This document shows, in pieces, positions 17,849-24,839 of a stretch of DNA of 64,000 bases. Source of the DNA: Pyrodictium sp. (GTDB lineage: Archaea > Thermoproteota > Thermoprotei_A > Sulfolobales > Pyrodictiaceae); assembly GCA_013540595.1 (NCBI GenBank), contig JABXKE010000001.1, positions 1 to 64,000 of the forward strand. Direction: 5' to 3'. Position numbers and translations under genes: made by a program. How positions within the stretch are numbered: position 1 is the stretch's first letter; every line of letters starts with the position of its first letter. Under the pieces are notes generated by a model. It had not been told where the DNA came from. It saw only the letters and a list, made by a program, of their open reading frames with translations, and searched no databases.

Positions 17849-17860
17849 TATATTTATAAA
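17849..17860 (-). promoter_or_regulatory. TATA box of the Cys/His-tail protein gene
   Basis: On the minus strand it reads TTTATAAATATA, a strong archaeal TATA element. It predicts transcription from about 17829, some 19 bases before GTG 17810. Confidence 0.65.
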
Positions 17861-18011
17861 AAGATGCTTGTGTTAGGAACGGTCTTTGAGATGATAGCAT
17901 GAAGGTAAAGATATTGGTTCTGCGTTTAAGTAGGCTTAGCAGGCTGGCGGGTGATGATGCATCTCCACTTGATGAGCCTTGAGCTGTGACGATAGGGCAA
18001 GGTGCTGACAC

Positions 18012-18386
18012 TTAGCCCCTCAAACGAGATTTCCGTGCAGTGCGTTGGGGTGTAACGGCCACATAGTAGGTGTTTTCATGTACATGTATTACTGCCATTG
18101 CCAGTTCAACGTAATAGCCCGGTCGTGGCCTTAGCACTACTTCGGCTCTTCTCTTCACCTTTTCTGAGGGTAGCAACTTTCCTATTCTGCTTAACAGTTT
18201 GTAGAAGTGTTTGTACGCATCCCTACTAAGCGCCACAATGAGAATCTTATCTCCCTGGCGCAGCACTTTCTTGGCACCAGCCACGAGCGCAACGGCCTCT
18301 ACATCGTCTAGGGCTGTACAGCTTGCAGCTGCCTTTGGGTCATGGTCGTCGCTGTTTTCACTGCTCTCGGCCTCGGCCTCGGCCAA
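18012..18386 (-). CDS. Hypothetical protein with acidic N-terminal tail
   Basis: A 124-residue protein. The first 25 residues are acidic and repetitive, built from a GCCGAG repeat (AEAEAESSENSDDHD), and probably disordered. The rest is alpha/beta (DKILIVALSRDAYKHFYKLL, RRAEVVLRPRPGYYVELAMA, HENTYYVAVTPQR). No catalytic motif is recognised. The start is probably TTG 18386. It lies 75 bases after gatA on the same strand and may share its transcript. Confidence 0.55.
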   Translation of the reverse strand: MAEAEAESSENSDDHDPKAAASCTALDDVEAVALVAGAKKVLRQGDKILIVALSRDAYKHFYKLLSRIGKLLPSEKVKRRAEVVLRPRPGYYVELAMAVIHVHENTYYVAVTPQRTARKSRLRG

Positions 18387-18460
18387 AACGCTTCACCCTT
18401 GCCACTAACAATATCAGCAGCCTGACCCCTAATATAATTCTGCCTAGCTGCTGCCTGAAG

Positions 18461-19939
18461 CTATGGTGCAGTAACCCCTGTTATGCCTGTTTCTCTCTCT
18501 AGCGAAGATCCAAGCTTGACTAGCGCAGGCTCACTCAGCTCCTTGCCCACAAGCTGTATACCTAATGGTGTTGTTCCTGTCAGCTCTACTGGGATTGTGA
18601 TGGCAGGAACTCCTGCTAAATTGGCTATAACCGTTGCGAGGTCCAATGCGTACATCTTAATGGGGTCATCCACCACCTCGCCAAGCCTGGGAGCGTAGTC
18701 GACCTGAGCTGGCATGAGTAGAGCGTCAAATACTGCAGTAAGCTTCCGTATTTTTTCGCGGACAAGCCTTCTGACCTTCAGGGCTCGCATGTAGTACTGC
18801 TCCCGGTACCCTGCGCTGAGGATCCAGCTGCCGACCAGAATCCTCATCTTTACCTCGCGTCCAAAGTAGGTAGATCTTATCCGTGCGTAGTACGACATCC
18901 AGCCCTCTCCAGACTCTGGCGGGTTCTTTGGTCCGTACACGATGCCGTCGTACCTTGCTAGATTGCTGCTAGCCTCAGCCATGGCTATAACGTAGTATGC
19001 TGGAAGACTGTACTCGACAATTTCCTGGCCAAGTCTGGTTGTGGCTACGTCAACGCCCGACCTCTGCAGGAGGGAGGCAGCCTTCTCGACGGCGTTCCAA
19101 GATTGTCTCGACACAAGACCCTCGAAATCCTCCACAACGGCTACCTTCAGCCCGTTGCCCCCTTCTTCGAAACCTTGACGGGCCTCGGCAAAGGTCTCTA
19201 CAGCGCCCTTACGGTAGTAAGTCGAGTCTCTGACATCGTGTCGTGCTATGACGTCGAACAGCAAGGAAAGGTCCAGCATGCTCCGTGCCATTGGACCTAT
19301 CTGCTCCAAACTGTCAGCGTACGCGACGAGACCATAGCGTGAAACCAGCCCATACGTAGGCTTCAGCCCATAAGTTCCCGTCCATGCAGCGGGCAGGCGG
19401 ATGCTTCCTCCAGTATCGCTGCCTAAGGCTAGTAATGCAAAGCCAGCAGCAAGTGCAGCAGCACTGCCACTGCTACTGCCGCCAGGCACATGCTCGTAGT
19501 TCCAAGGGTTTCTCGTAGGACCAAATGCGCTGGTTTCGCCCGTAGACCCCATCGCGAATTCGTCCATATTCGTTTTACCTATGACGACCCCCCCGTTCCT
19601 CCTGATAAGTTCGACCACATGGGCATCGTAGGGTGCTACGTAGTTTCTTAGCATCAACGAACCGCATGTTGTAGGGAGACCCCTTACGTGTATGTTGTCC
19701 TTTACAGCTACAAGTAGACCTGCCAGCGGGTACCTTCCTGGTTTTTCGCGCTCCTTTTCGACGACGGTTTTGACCTCGCGGACGACTTCCTCCATGCTGC
19801 GGATGGTAATGTAAGCGTTCACCTTGTCCTCCAGCCGTTTAATTCTATCGTACACAGATGCAACATAGTCTTCGGGATCGAGATTACCCTTTACCAGCAT
19901 CTGCTTTACCTCGTATGCGGGTAGCCTGACGGCATCCAA
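18461..19939 (-). CDS. gatA: Aspartyl/glutamyl-tRNA amidotransferase subunit A
   Basis: A 492-residue amidase-signature enzyme that releases ammonia from glutamine for transamidation of misacylated Glu-tRNA(Gln) or Asp-tRNA(Asn). The Ser-cisSer-Lys triad is visible as K80 (VAVKDNI), S155 (PGGSSSGSA) and S179 (GSDTGGSI), at the spacing usual for GatA. NMDEFAMGSTGE also matches. GatB and GatC are not in the window. ATG 19939 follows a short leader from the TATA element at 19981-19990, which it shares with the divergent gene. Confidence 0.93.
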   Translation of the reverse strand: MDAVRLPAYEVKQMLVKGNLDPEDYVASVYDRIKRLEDKVNAYITIRSMEEVVREVKTVVEKEREKPGRYPLAGLLVAVKDNIHVRGLPTTCGSLMLRNYVAPYDAHVVELIRRNGGVVIGKTNMDEFAMGSTGETSAFGPTRNPWNYEHVPGGSSSGSAAALAAGFALLALGSDTGGSIRLPAAWTGTYGLKPTYGLVSRYGLVAYADSLEQIGPMARSMLDLSLLFDVIARHDVRDSTYYRKGAVETFAEARQGFEEGGNGLKVAVVEDFEGLVSRQSWNAVEKAASLLQRSGVDVATTRLGQEIVEYSLPAYYVIAMAEASSNLARYDGIVYGPKNPPESGEGWMSYYARIRSTYFGREVKMRILVGSWILSAGYREQYYMRALKVRRLVREKIRKLTAVFDALLMPAQVDYAPRLGEVVDDPIKMYALDLATVIANLAGVPAITIPVELTGTTPLGIQLVGKELSEPALVKLGSSLERETGITGVTAP

Positions 19940-19980
19940 TACCCTAGCCCCCTCTACAACCTAGCTTGGTAAGAAAAAGC

Positions 19981-19990
19981 GTTATATCAC
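19981..19990. promoter_or_regulatory. Shared divergent TATA element (gatA / MetE-like)
   Basis: GTTATATCAC on plus reads GTGATATAAC on minus, so one AT-rich element can serve both directions. Predicted starts are near 20012 (plus) and 19960 (minus), giving leaders of about 16 and 21 bases to ATG 20028 and ATG 19939. GTG 19995 would lie upstream of the plus transcript start. Confidence 0.5.
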
Positions 19991-20027
19991 TCATGTGGTT
20001 CTGGAGCCCATCTGGTTGGTGAACGTC

Positions 20028-21038
20028 ATGCTCCCCGAGGTGGTTACGGCGGAGGTTCTCGGCGGCTACCCAAGGAGCGAGCGCACTAGAAAGATTCTAA
20101 GGAACTACGAGGAGCGTGGCGAAGTTGCGCAAAGCGAAGCCGTTCAGAGCATTTGGAGCGACACTGTTTTGCTGCTTGGAGTGCAGCTGGGAGCCGGCCT
20201 TGACGTTGTTGTAGATCCAGCTGTCGAGTGGCACGATCCGCTGAGACCCTTTGTAGAAGCTTGGAGGAATGTTACTGTTGGAGGGCTCTTGAGGTGGTTT
20301 GACAACAACTTCTTCTACCGGGTACCGGTGTTTGTGGACCTTCCAGACCCCATGAGGTTTGTCCTCTCACCGAGAGTGCGATTTATGAGGAGTATGCTTC
20401 CTCGCGATGTCAAGCTCAAGGTCGTTCTTCCGGGGCCGCTTACTTTTGTCAAGCTCTCCAAGAACCTCACGGGTAAAGATGCTGCCGAGCTCGCCGAGTC
20501 GATAAAGGAGGCGCTGTCCTTGGAAGTGAAGCAAGCTGTGGCTAGCGGAGCTGACGTAGTTCAGTTAGATGAACCATTTCTGGCGGACGTGGACGCTTCT
20601 GTGGACGACGCGAGACTCGCGGTGGACCTAGCAAACGATCTTCTCTCCGCAGCCTCCTCTGCGGGTGGAGAGACCCGCTTTGCAGTTTACTACGGGGTTC
20701 CATCCAAGGAGGTATACAGCGAGATAGTGAATGTAAAAGCCGACTATTTGATCCTAGACGTTGTGAGTCAAAGACGGCGTGCAATCGAGCTGCTGGAAGG
20801 TCAGGGTGCAATAAGGGACTCTATAGGACTAGGGCTCGTTGACGGACGTAACCTCTACATGGAGAAGCTCGACAAGGACATACTCCCCCTCGTAGAGAAG
20901 CTTGCTGCAGAGGGGTCTCTGAGGAAGCTTCTGGTAACGACCAGCACGCCCCTGTACCTACTACCCTTTGGAAGTGCTATCAAAAAGACAGAGCTTCTAG
21001 GGCGCATAAAGTCACAACTGGGGGTTCCTAGCAGGTGA
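20028..21038 (+). CDS. MetE-like protein lacking the zinc-site cysteines
   Basis: A 336-residue TIM-barrel protein of the cobalamin-independent methionine synthase superfamily (short archaeal form): EVLGGYPRSERTRKIL, VDPAVEWHDPLRPF, LPGPLTFVKLSKN, GADVVQLDEPFL, and LGLVDGRN followed by TTSTPLYLLPFG. The whole chain contains no cysteine, so the His-Cys-Glu-Cys zinc site of catalytic MetE cannot be complete; the usual HxC position is occupied by VYYGVPSK. Some crenarchaea carry a paired zinc-containing paralogue (from memory); it is not in the window. ATG 20028 is chosen on promoter position over GTG 19995. Confidence 0.8.
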   Translation: MLPEVVTAEVLGGYPRSERTRKILRNYEERGEVAQSEAVQSIWSDTVLLLGVQLGAGLDVVVDPAVEWHDPLRPFVEAWRNVTVGGLLRWFDNNFFYRVPVFVDLPDPMRFVLSPRVRFMRSMLPRDVKLKVVLPGPLTFVKLSKNLTGKDAAELAESIKEALSLEVKQAVASGADVVQLDEPFLADVDASVDDARLAVDLANDLLSAASSAGGETRFAVYYGVPSKEVYSEIVNVKADYLILDVVSQRRRAIELLEGQGAIRDSIGLGLVDGRNLYMEKLDKDILPLVEKLAAEGSLRKLLVTTSTPLYLLPFGSAIKKTELLGRIKSQLGVPSR

Positions 21039-21123
21039 CCCTGTGGCGTTCATGGGAACTGTGCTAAACCGAAAATATATGGGCGAAAAAGCGCTCATGA
21101 GGATGCCTTGAGGGGCTGCAGCG

Positions 21124-21327
21124 TTGCCAATAAGGGTTACCATCCTCGGTAGAGACACCAAAACGGTAGAGTATCGTCCAGGTATGCGTGTAGCCGACAT
21201 TTTGAAGGAGCTGGGCCTACTCAGCACGGAGTACGTTGCTGTGAAAAATGGCCGTGTGGTAAGCGAGGAGGAGGAGCTCTCCGAAAACGATGAGGTGACC
21301 CTCGTCCCGGTGGTCTCTGGTGGCTAA
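21124..21327 (+). CDS. Ubiquitin-like sulfur carrier, TtuB/SAMP-like
   Basis: A 67-residue beta-grasp protein ending exactly in VSGG, the C-terminal Gly-Gly that is activated as a thiocarboxylate. It fits the ThiS/MoaD/TtuB group (VTILGRDTKTVEY, GMRVADILKELGL, VKNGRVV, ENDEVTLVPVVSGG). It overlaps the TtuA-type sulfurtransferase by 8 bases, strong context for being its sulfur donor in tRNA 2-thiolation. TTG 21124 has GAGGGG upstream. Confidence 0.85.
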   Translation: MPIRVTILGRDTKTVEYRPGMRVADILKELGLLSTEYVAVKNGRVVSEEEELSENDEVTLVPVVSGG

Positions 21328-22309
21328 TTGCAGCGTGTGCGGCAGAAAGGCCGTGTACGTTCTACGACACTCAGGCATGGCGTTCTGCGAAAAGCACTTT
21401 CTGGAGTACTTCGACCGGAAGGTTAGGAGGACTATCAGAAAGTACTCTATGTTTAGGCCGCGAGAGCATATAGTGGTCGCTGTCTCAGGGGGCAAGGACT
21501 CGCTCGCGCTGCTCTACTATCTTGTAAAACTATCGAGAAAACGCGCACCTGGATGGAGCATAACAGCCCTGGTCATAGACGAAGGTATCTCGGGCTACAG
21601 GGAACAGACGCTAAGGCGCTTCGAGAAGGTGGCAAGCGAGCTTGACGTTAACTACGAGATAGTAAGGTTCAGAGACGAGATCGGCAAGACCCTTGACGAG
21701 ATAGTCACGGAGGCGCATAAACGTGGGCTTCCCTACATGCCCTGTACGTTTTGCGGTGTATTTAGGAGGTACCTAATAAACAAGTATGCCAGAAAGCTTG
21801 GAGGAGGTGTTGTTGCTACTGGCCATAACCTCGACGACATAGTCCAGACATTCATAATGAACGTTCTTAACAATGAATGGGATAAAGTCGTCCGTCTAAC
21901 GCCAGTATCGGGTCCCCTGTCGCATCCTAAATTTGTTAAAAAAGTTAAACCATTCTATGAAATATTAGAGAAAGAGACAACTATATATGCTCTATTAAAT
22001 GGTATATATGAAGGTTTTGAAGAGTGCCCGTACGCGCAGCTTAGCCCTCGATGGTACGTGAGACGCTTCCTGAACTTTATGGAGGAAAGGAATCCTACAC
22101 TGAAGTACTCTTTGCTGCGGAGTTTGGAGAGTATAGTGGATCTGCTGAAGAAGCAGGGAGTAGGCTACAGCGGCGAGATACTTTCCTGCAAGCTGTGCGG
22201 CGAGCCTTCTGCGCACCCTATATGCAGGGCGTGTGAGCTACGCACCATGCTCGGCTTAAAGCTGAGGGAGCTCCGTGCCAATACCGCTGAAGGGAAAGGA
22301 ACTGGGTAG
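21320..22309 (+). CDS. ttuA: tRNA 2-thiouridine synthase, TtuA/Ncs6 family
   Basis: A 329-residue PP-loop ATPase that adenylates tRNA uridine and inserts sulfur (s2T54 or a related site), raising tRNA melting temperature in thermophiles. The N-terminal zinc site is C4, C7, C23 and H26; the PP-loop is SGGKDS at 56-61; cluster-binding cysteines are C142 and C145 (PCTFCG) and C236 (EECPY); the C-terminal zinc site is C290, C293, C302 and C305. All functional residues of TtuA appear present. GTG 21320 overlaps the end of the sulfur-carrier gene. TtuA and wobble-specific Ncs6 are hard to separate without alignment. Confidence 0.9.
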   Translation: MANCSVCGRKAVYVLRHSGMAFCEKHFLEYFDRKVRRTIRKYSMFRPREHIVVAVSGGKDSLALLYYLVKLSRKRAPGWSITALVIDEGISGYREQTLRRFEKVASELDVNYEIVRFRDEIGKTLDEIVTEAHKRGLPYMPCTFCGVFRRYLINKYARKLGGGVVATGHNLDDIVQTFIMNVLNNEWDKVVRLTPVSGPLSHPKFVKKVKPFYEILEKETTIYALLNGIYEGFEECPYAQLSPRWYVRRFLNFMEERNPTLKYSLLRSLESIVDLLKKQGVGYSGEILSCKLCGEPSAHPICRACELRTMLGLKLRELRANTAEGKGTG

Positions 22310-22444
22310 GCAGGGGACTGCTTACGGAGAGCATCTCTGTGTTTGTTTTGTTCTGAGCTGCGATATGCTATGGACTTCGGACTTCCTTAGCAGTTGCTCA
22401 GAATTGCTGGATTTTTAGCCTAGAGTTGCGTTTAGGCAAAGCTG

Positions 22445-23035
22445 TTGGAGAGTGATAGGAAGAACCTAGCAGTGTGGCTGGTATACATGGCTGCGACCGA
22501 GCATACGTGGGGGGCGCTAGCTCTCTTCAGCAGTATGCCCTTTATCAATATCGTGCTTGTAACAACGTGCGCTCTCTCAAGTAGCTGCAGCGCGAAGATG
22601 GTCGCGAACGTTGGTGTGACGGTAATGGCTATTTCCCTCGTAGGGGGCGCAGCCATGTTTCTGGTGCTAGACAATCTACTGGAGTCAGTAGATTCCAGGG
22701 CCATGCGTGCAGCTGTGGCCCCTCCTTATCCGTGCACTTGCTCGTCTCTAGTGCGTGCAGGTATTCTGAAGGTTAAGACACTTGTACCAGCTGCATCGGC
22801 AACCTTGGGTATTCTTTCGCTTTACGTTCTTGTCGTCCTCTACAAGCTCCTCTATGATCTTAATCAGGTTTGCGGAGGGAAAGGAGTAGGTGACCGGTGG
22901 GCTCTTAGTCCTCTAGCATTTGCGATGCTGCTTGTGGCAAGCTTGGGTGTAGCTGGTGCGGTGCTTTCGCCGAAACTTGCACAGCAGCTATACAATCTTC
23001 TCCTAGACATGGAGGATAGGGAAAAACTACGGTGA
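22445..23035 (+). CDS. Hypothetical membrane protein, four predicted helices
   Basis: A 196-residue protein with hydrophobic spans near residues 22-43, 52-76, 110-135 and 152-175. Between the second and third is a Cys-rich loop (YPCTCSSLV), with further single Cys residues (ALSSSCS, NQVCGG). No known family is recognised. TTG 22445 opens the frame about 135 bases after ttuA. It is followed 4 bases later by another small membrane protein gene, so the two probably form an operon. Confidence 0.5.
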   Translation: MESDRKNLAVWLVYMAATEHTWGALALFSSMPFINIVLVTTCALSSSCSAKMVANVGVTVMAISLVGGAAMFLVLDNLLESVDSRAMRAAVAPPYPCTCSSLVRAGILKVKTLVPAASATLGILSLYVLVVLYKLLYDLNQVCGGKGVGDRWALSPLAFAMLLVASLGVAGAVLSPKLAQQLYNLLLDMEDREKLR

Positions 23036-23042
23036 TCGCGTG

Positions 23043-23285
23043 ATGGCGTCCAGTTGTGCGGGTGCAGGTGTAAGGGTTGCGATTATTCTGGCGGGTTATT
23101 TGCTGCTTTCCGTTGCCATGTTCCATCCCAGGTACGGTATATACGTAGAGCGTGCTGTGCTGCTGGTGCTGTTGGGGGTAGCCCTCTACTTAGCTGCACG
23201 CTACTGGCTTCTAGCGTGCAGCCGTGCACCATGTCATGAGGAGTGTGCAAAGCCCGATAACATATTGAGGAGTCCGGTGGGATAA
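23043..23285 (+). CDS. Small two-helix membrane protein, unknown
   Basis: An 80-residue protein with two hydrophobic helices (VAIILAGYLLLSVAMF, and AVLLVLLGVALYLAARYWLLA) and a short Cys-containing tail (ACSRAPCHEECAKP). It lies directly after the preceding four-helix gene. GTG 23040 and ATG 23043 are adjacent; ATG is preferred. The tail CX4CX3C could bind metal. No function is assigned. Confidence 0.5.
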   Translation: MASSCAGAGVRVAIILAGYLLLSVAMFHPRYGIYVERAVLLVLLGVALYLAARYWLLACSRAPCHEECAKPDNILRSPVG

Positions 23286-23323
23286 ACAGCAGGGTAGAGA
23301 TAGCGTCAACCGGGTTCGCCTCT

Positions 23324-24634
23324 TTATATGTTTGTATATGATTTTATATGAATGGTCATCGGCTCATCCCTTGGAGACCCACCCTTCGCTCGGGCTTCAT
23401 TGGTCATCGGGCGGGTACCCCACGACCCAAGGCGTGGGGCTAGGTGTTTAATTGCTCTAAGGTATATATTCATTGCTCCCACTATGTCTCTATCAGACAT
23501 GAATCCGCACCTAGGGCATGTCGCTAGTCTGTGGTTGTAATTCAGTTTTGCACCACATCTTGGGCATGCGGATGAAGTATTCCTTGGGTCTGTGAATACT
23601 ACTGGCACATTATACTCTATTGCTTTAGTTACTATCGCTAACTGCAGTTTACGGTAAGCGAAACGAGATAGCTTATCAGCTAGACTAGAGGACTTCTTAG
23701 ATGCATTGAACCATAGTTTCTCAAGGTCTTCAAGAACAATGGCACTTCTCATCCTCTTAGCCTTAAGTACTATGTGTTTAGCGAACTTCCTGCACCAATC
23801 AACAACAATATTCCTTGAGCGTCTATGTAGTGCTCTTATAATGTCTAGCCATTTCCTATTACGTCTCCAGGCATACCTATGCCTCTTCTGTATATCCTCA
23901 GCTAGGTGTTTAAGATACAGTGCTTCCATAAATCTCGTGTCTATCCTCCTAACACTTCTACCGTTGTAAACCACTATTTTCTTCAAGTTAACATCAAGGG
24001 AGAGAAGTCTCCTAGGCTTGTATGGTTTGTGTATCCACTTGAATGGTGTGCTTATCCATATTCTTCCTTGTTTATCAATACTTATGATTACCTCATACCA
24101 TTTCCTGCCTATGAACTTCCTTATGTATTCTCTGCTATGCAGTAGTTTTATCTTGAATATTCTACTCCTAAGCTTTACTATGACTACTTGATTCTCAAGA
24201 TCTATCTTGGCGTCGTATTTGTCTAGCCTAACTGATAGCTTCCTTAGAACAGGTTTCTTACCACCATTTCTCTTAGCCGACTTAACCATTGATAATGCAT
24301 GCTTGTATATTTGTTTGCACTGGTGCGCACGAAATCCTTGATTCCTCAATACCTTGTAGAACATTTGATGGAGTTGATTCAATGTAGGTAACTTATCCAG
24401 TTCCCATAGGCAGTCAATGATGTGCTGGATAGCTTTACGTGTAATGTATAGTTCTTCTCTCAATTCGTTAAGAGAACCATCTACTAGTTCTCCACGAGCC
24501 TTGAGTGTTAGCATGTATTCTCCTCGGGGAACCACCCATGTGTAGGTGGTCTTCCCCCTCATCGGAGTCATCAGTTGATACTTTTGCATACAAGCTTGTA
24601 AGCTTTTGCATACATATTTACTCTTGAGGTGCAT
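23324..24634 (-). CDS. tnpB: TnpB RNA-guided nuclease (IS605 OrfB family)
   Basis: A 436-residue frame encoding a RuvC-type nuclease of the family ancestral to Cas12. The catalytic triad is intact: D214 in LLSLDVN, E302 in IVLEDLEKLW and D383 in SDRDIVGAMN. The zinc ribbon is C357, C360, C373 and C376. The gene therefore looks functional. ATG 24634 lies one base from the ATG of the divergent small ORF, and the first residues overlap a direct-repeat block, so translation more likely begins at ATG 24589 (M16) or slightly later (M22/M25). Confidence 0.92.
   Translation of the reverse strand: MHLKSKYVCKSLQACMQKYQLMTPMRGKTTYTWVVPRGEYMLTLKARGELVDGSLNELREELYITRKAIQHIIDCLWELDKLPTLNQLHQMFYKVLRNQGFRAHQCKQIYKHALSMVKSAKRNGGKKPVLRKLSVRLDKYDAKIDLENQVVIVKLRSRIFKIKLLHSREYIRKFIGRKWYEVIISIDKQGRIWISTPFKWIHKPYKPRRLLSLDVNLKKIVVYNGRSVRRIDTRFMEALYLKHLAEDIQKRHRYAWRRNRKWLDIIRALHRRSRNIVVDWCRKFAKHIVLKAKRMRSAIVLEDLEKLWFNASKKSSSLADKLSRFAYRKLQLAIVTKAIEYNVPVVFTDPRNTSSACPRCGAKLNYNHRLATCPRCGFMSDRDIVGAMNIYLRAIKHLAPRLGSWGTRPMTNEARAKGGSPRDEPMTIHIKSYTNI
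23340..23440 (-). ncRNA. Candidate omega (reRNA) scaffold at the tnpB 3' end
   Basis: On the minus strand this stretch contains CCCCACG...CGTGGGG (23418-23424 with 23433-23439, 8-base loop) and two copies of TGGTCATCGG 48 bases apart (23353-23362, 23401-23410, plus-strand reading). In IS200/605 elements the guide RNA for TnpB is cut from the 3' end of the tnpB message and continues into the flanking DNA, which supplies the guide. Position and structure fit. The 3' boundary and guide are inferred, near 23340-23320. Confidence 0.45.
24581..24614. repeat. Direct repeat pair with central palindrome
   Basis: CTTTTGCATACA occurs at 24581-24592 and again at 24603-24614, a 22-base period (about two helical turns), with the palindrome ACAAGCTTGT at 24590-24599 between them. 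It lies between or under the starts of tnpB and the divergent small ORF and looks like an operator or the left-end signal of the element. Confidence 0.5.
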
Positions 24635-24635
24635 T

Positions 24636-24785
24636 ATGGTTGTAGTCTACATGTTCGAGGCAAGCATCATAAAGATGGGCAACCGCTGCTACATATACCC
24701 ACCCAAGGAGTACCAAGACAAGATAGCCAAGCTACGCAGAAAGAAAATAAAAATACTGCTACTTCACGAAGAAGACAATCCATGA
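24636..24785 (+). CDS. 49-residue protein divergent from tnpB
   Basis: The frame MVVVYMFEASIIKMGNRCYI continues through YPPKEYQDKIAKLRRKKIKI to LLLHEEDNP and stop. The pattern (strand, basic-Gly turn, Y-I-Y-P-P-K, helix, strand) resembles the small AbrB/MazE-like swapped-hairpin fold, which would suit an element-encoded repressor binding the adjacent repeats. That is inference. Translation may start at ATG 24651, consistent with a TATA-like CATATTTAC at about 24612-24620. It is too small for ordinary gene finders. Confidence 0.5.
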   Translation: MVVVYMFEASIIKMGNRCYIYPPKEYQDKIAKLRRKKIKILLLHEEDNP

Positions 24786-24839
24786 AAAACATATAAAATA
24801 ATACGCTTTTATATAAAACCTGCCACGGCTTGACCTCTC

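Larger units (their letters stand above)
23325..24785. mobile_element. TnpB-only IS200/IS605-type element (IS1341-like)
   Basis: A single tnpB gene with no TnpA transposase, preceded by a tiny divergent ORF. It is bounded by AT-rich tracts containing TTTATAT on both sides (about 23321-23354 and 24789-24830). The 3' end of tnpB holds a strong hairpin, as expected for the right end that also makes the guide RNA. Exact ends are not proven because no target duplication is made by this class. Such elements mobilise only with a TnpA supplied elsewhere. Confidence 0.6.

Noticed and set aside
17945-18000. Possible box C/D sRNA (GTGATGA then TTGATGA)
   Set aside because: No CTGA box at usable spacing and no terminal stem.
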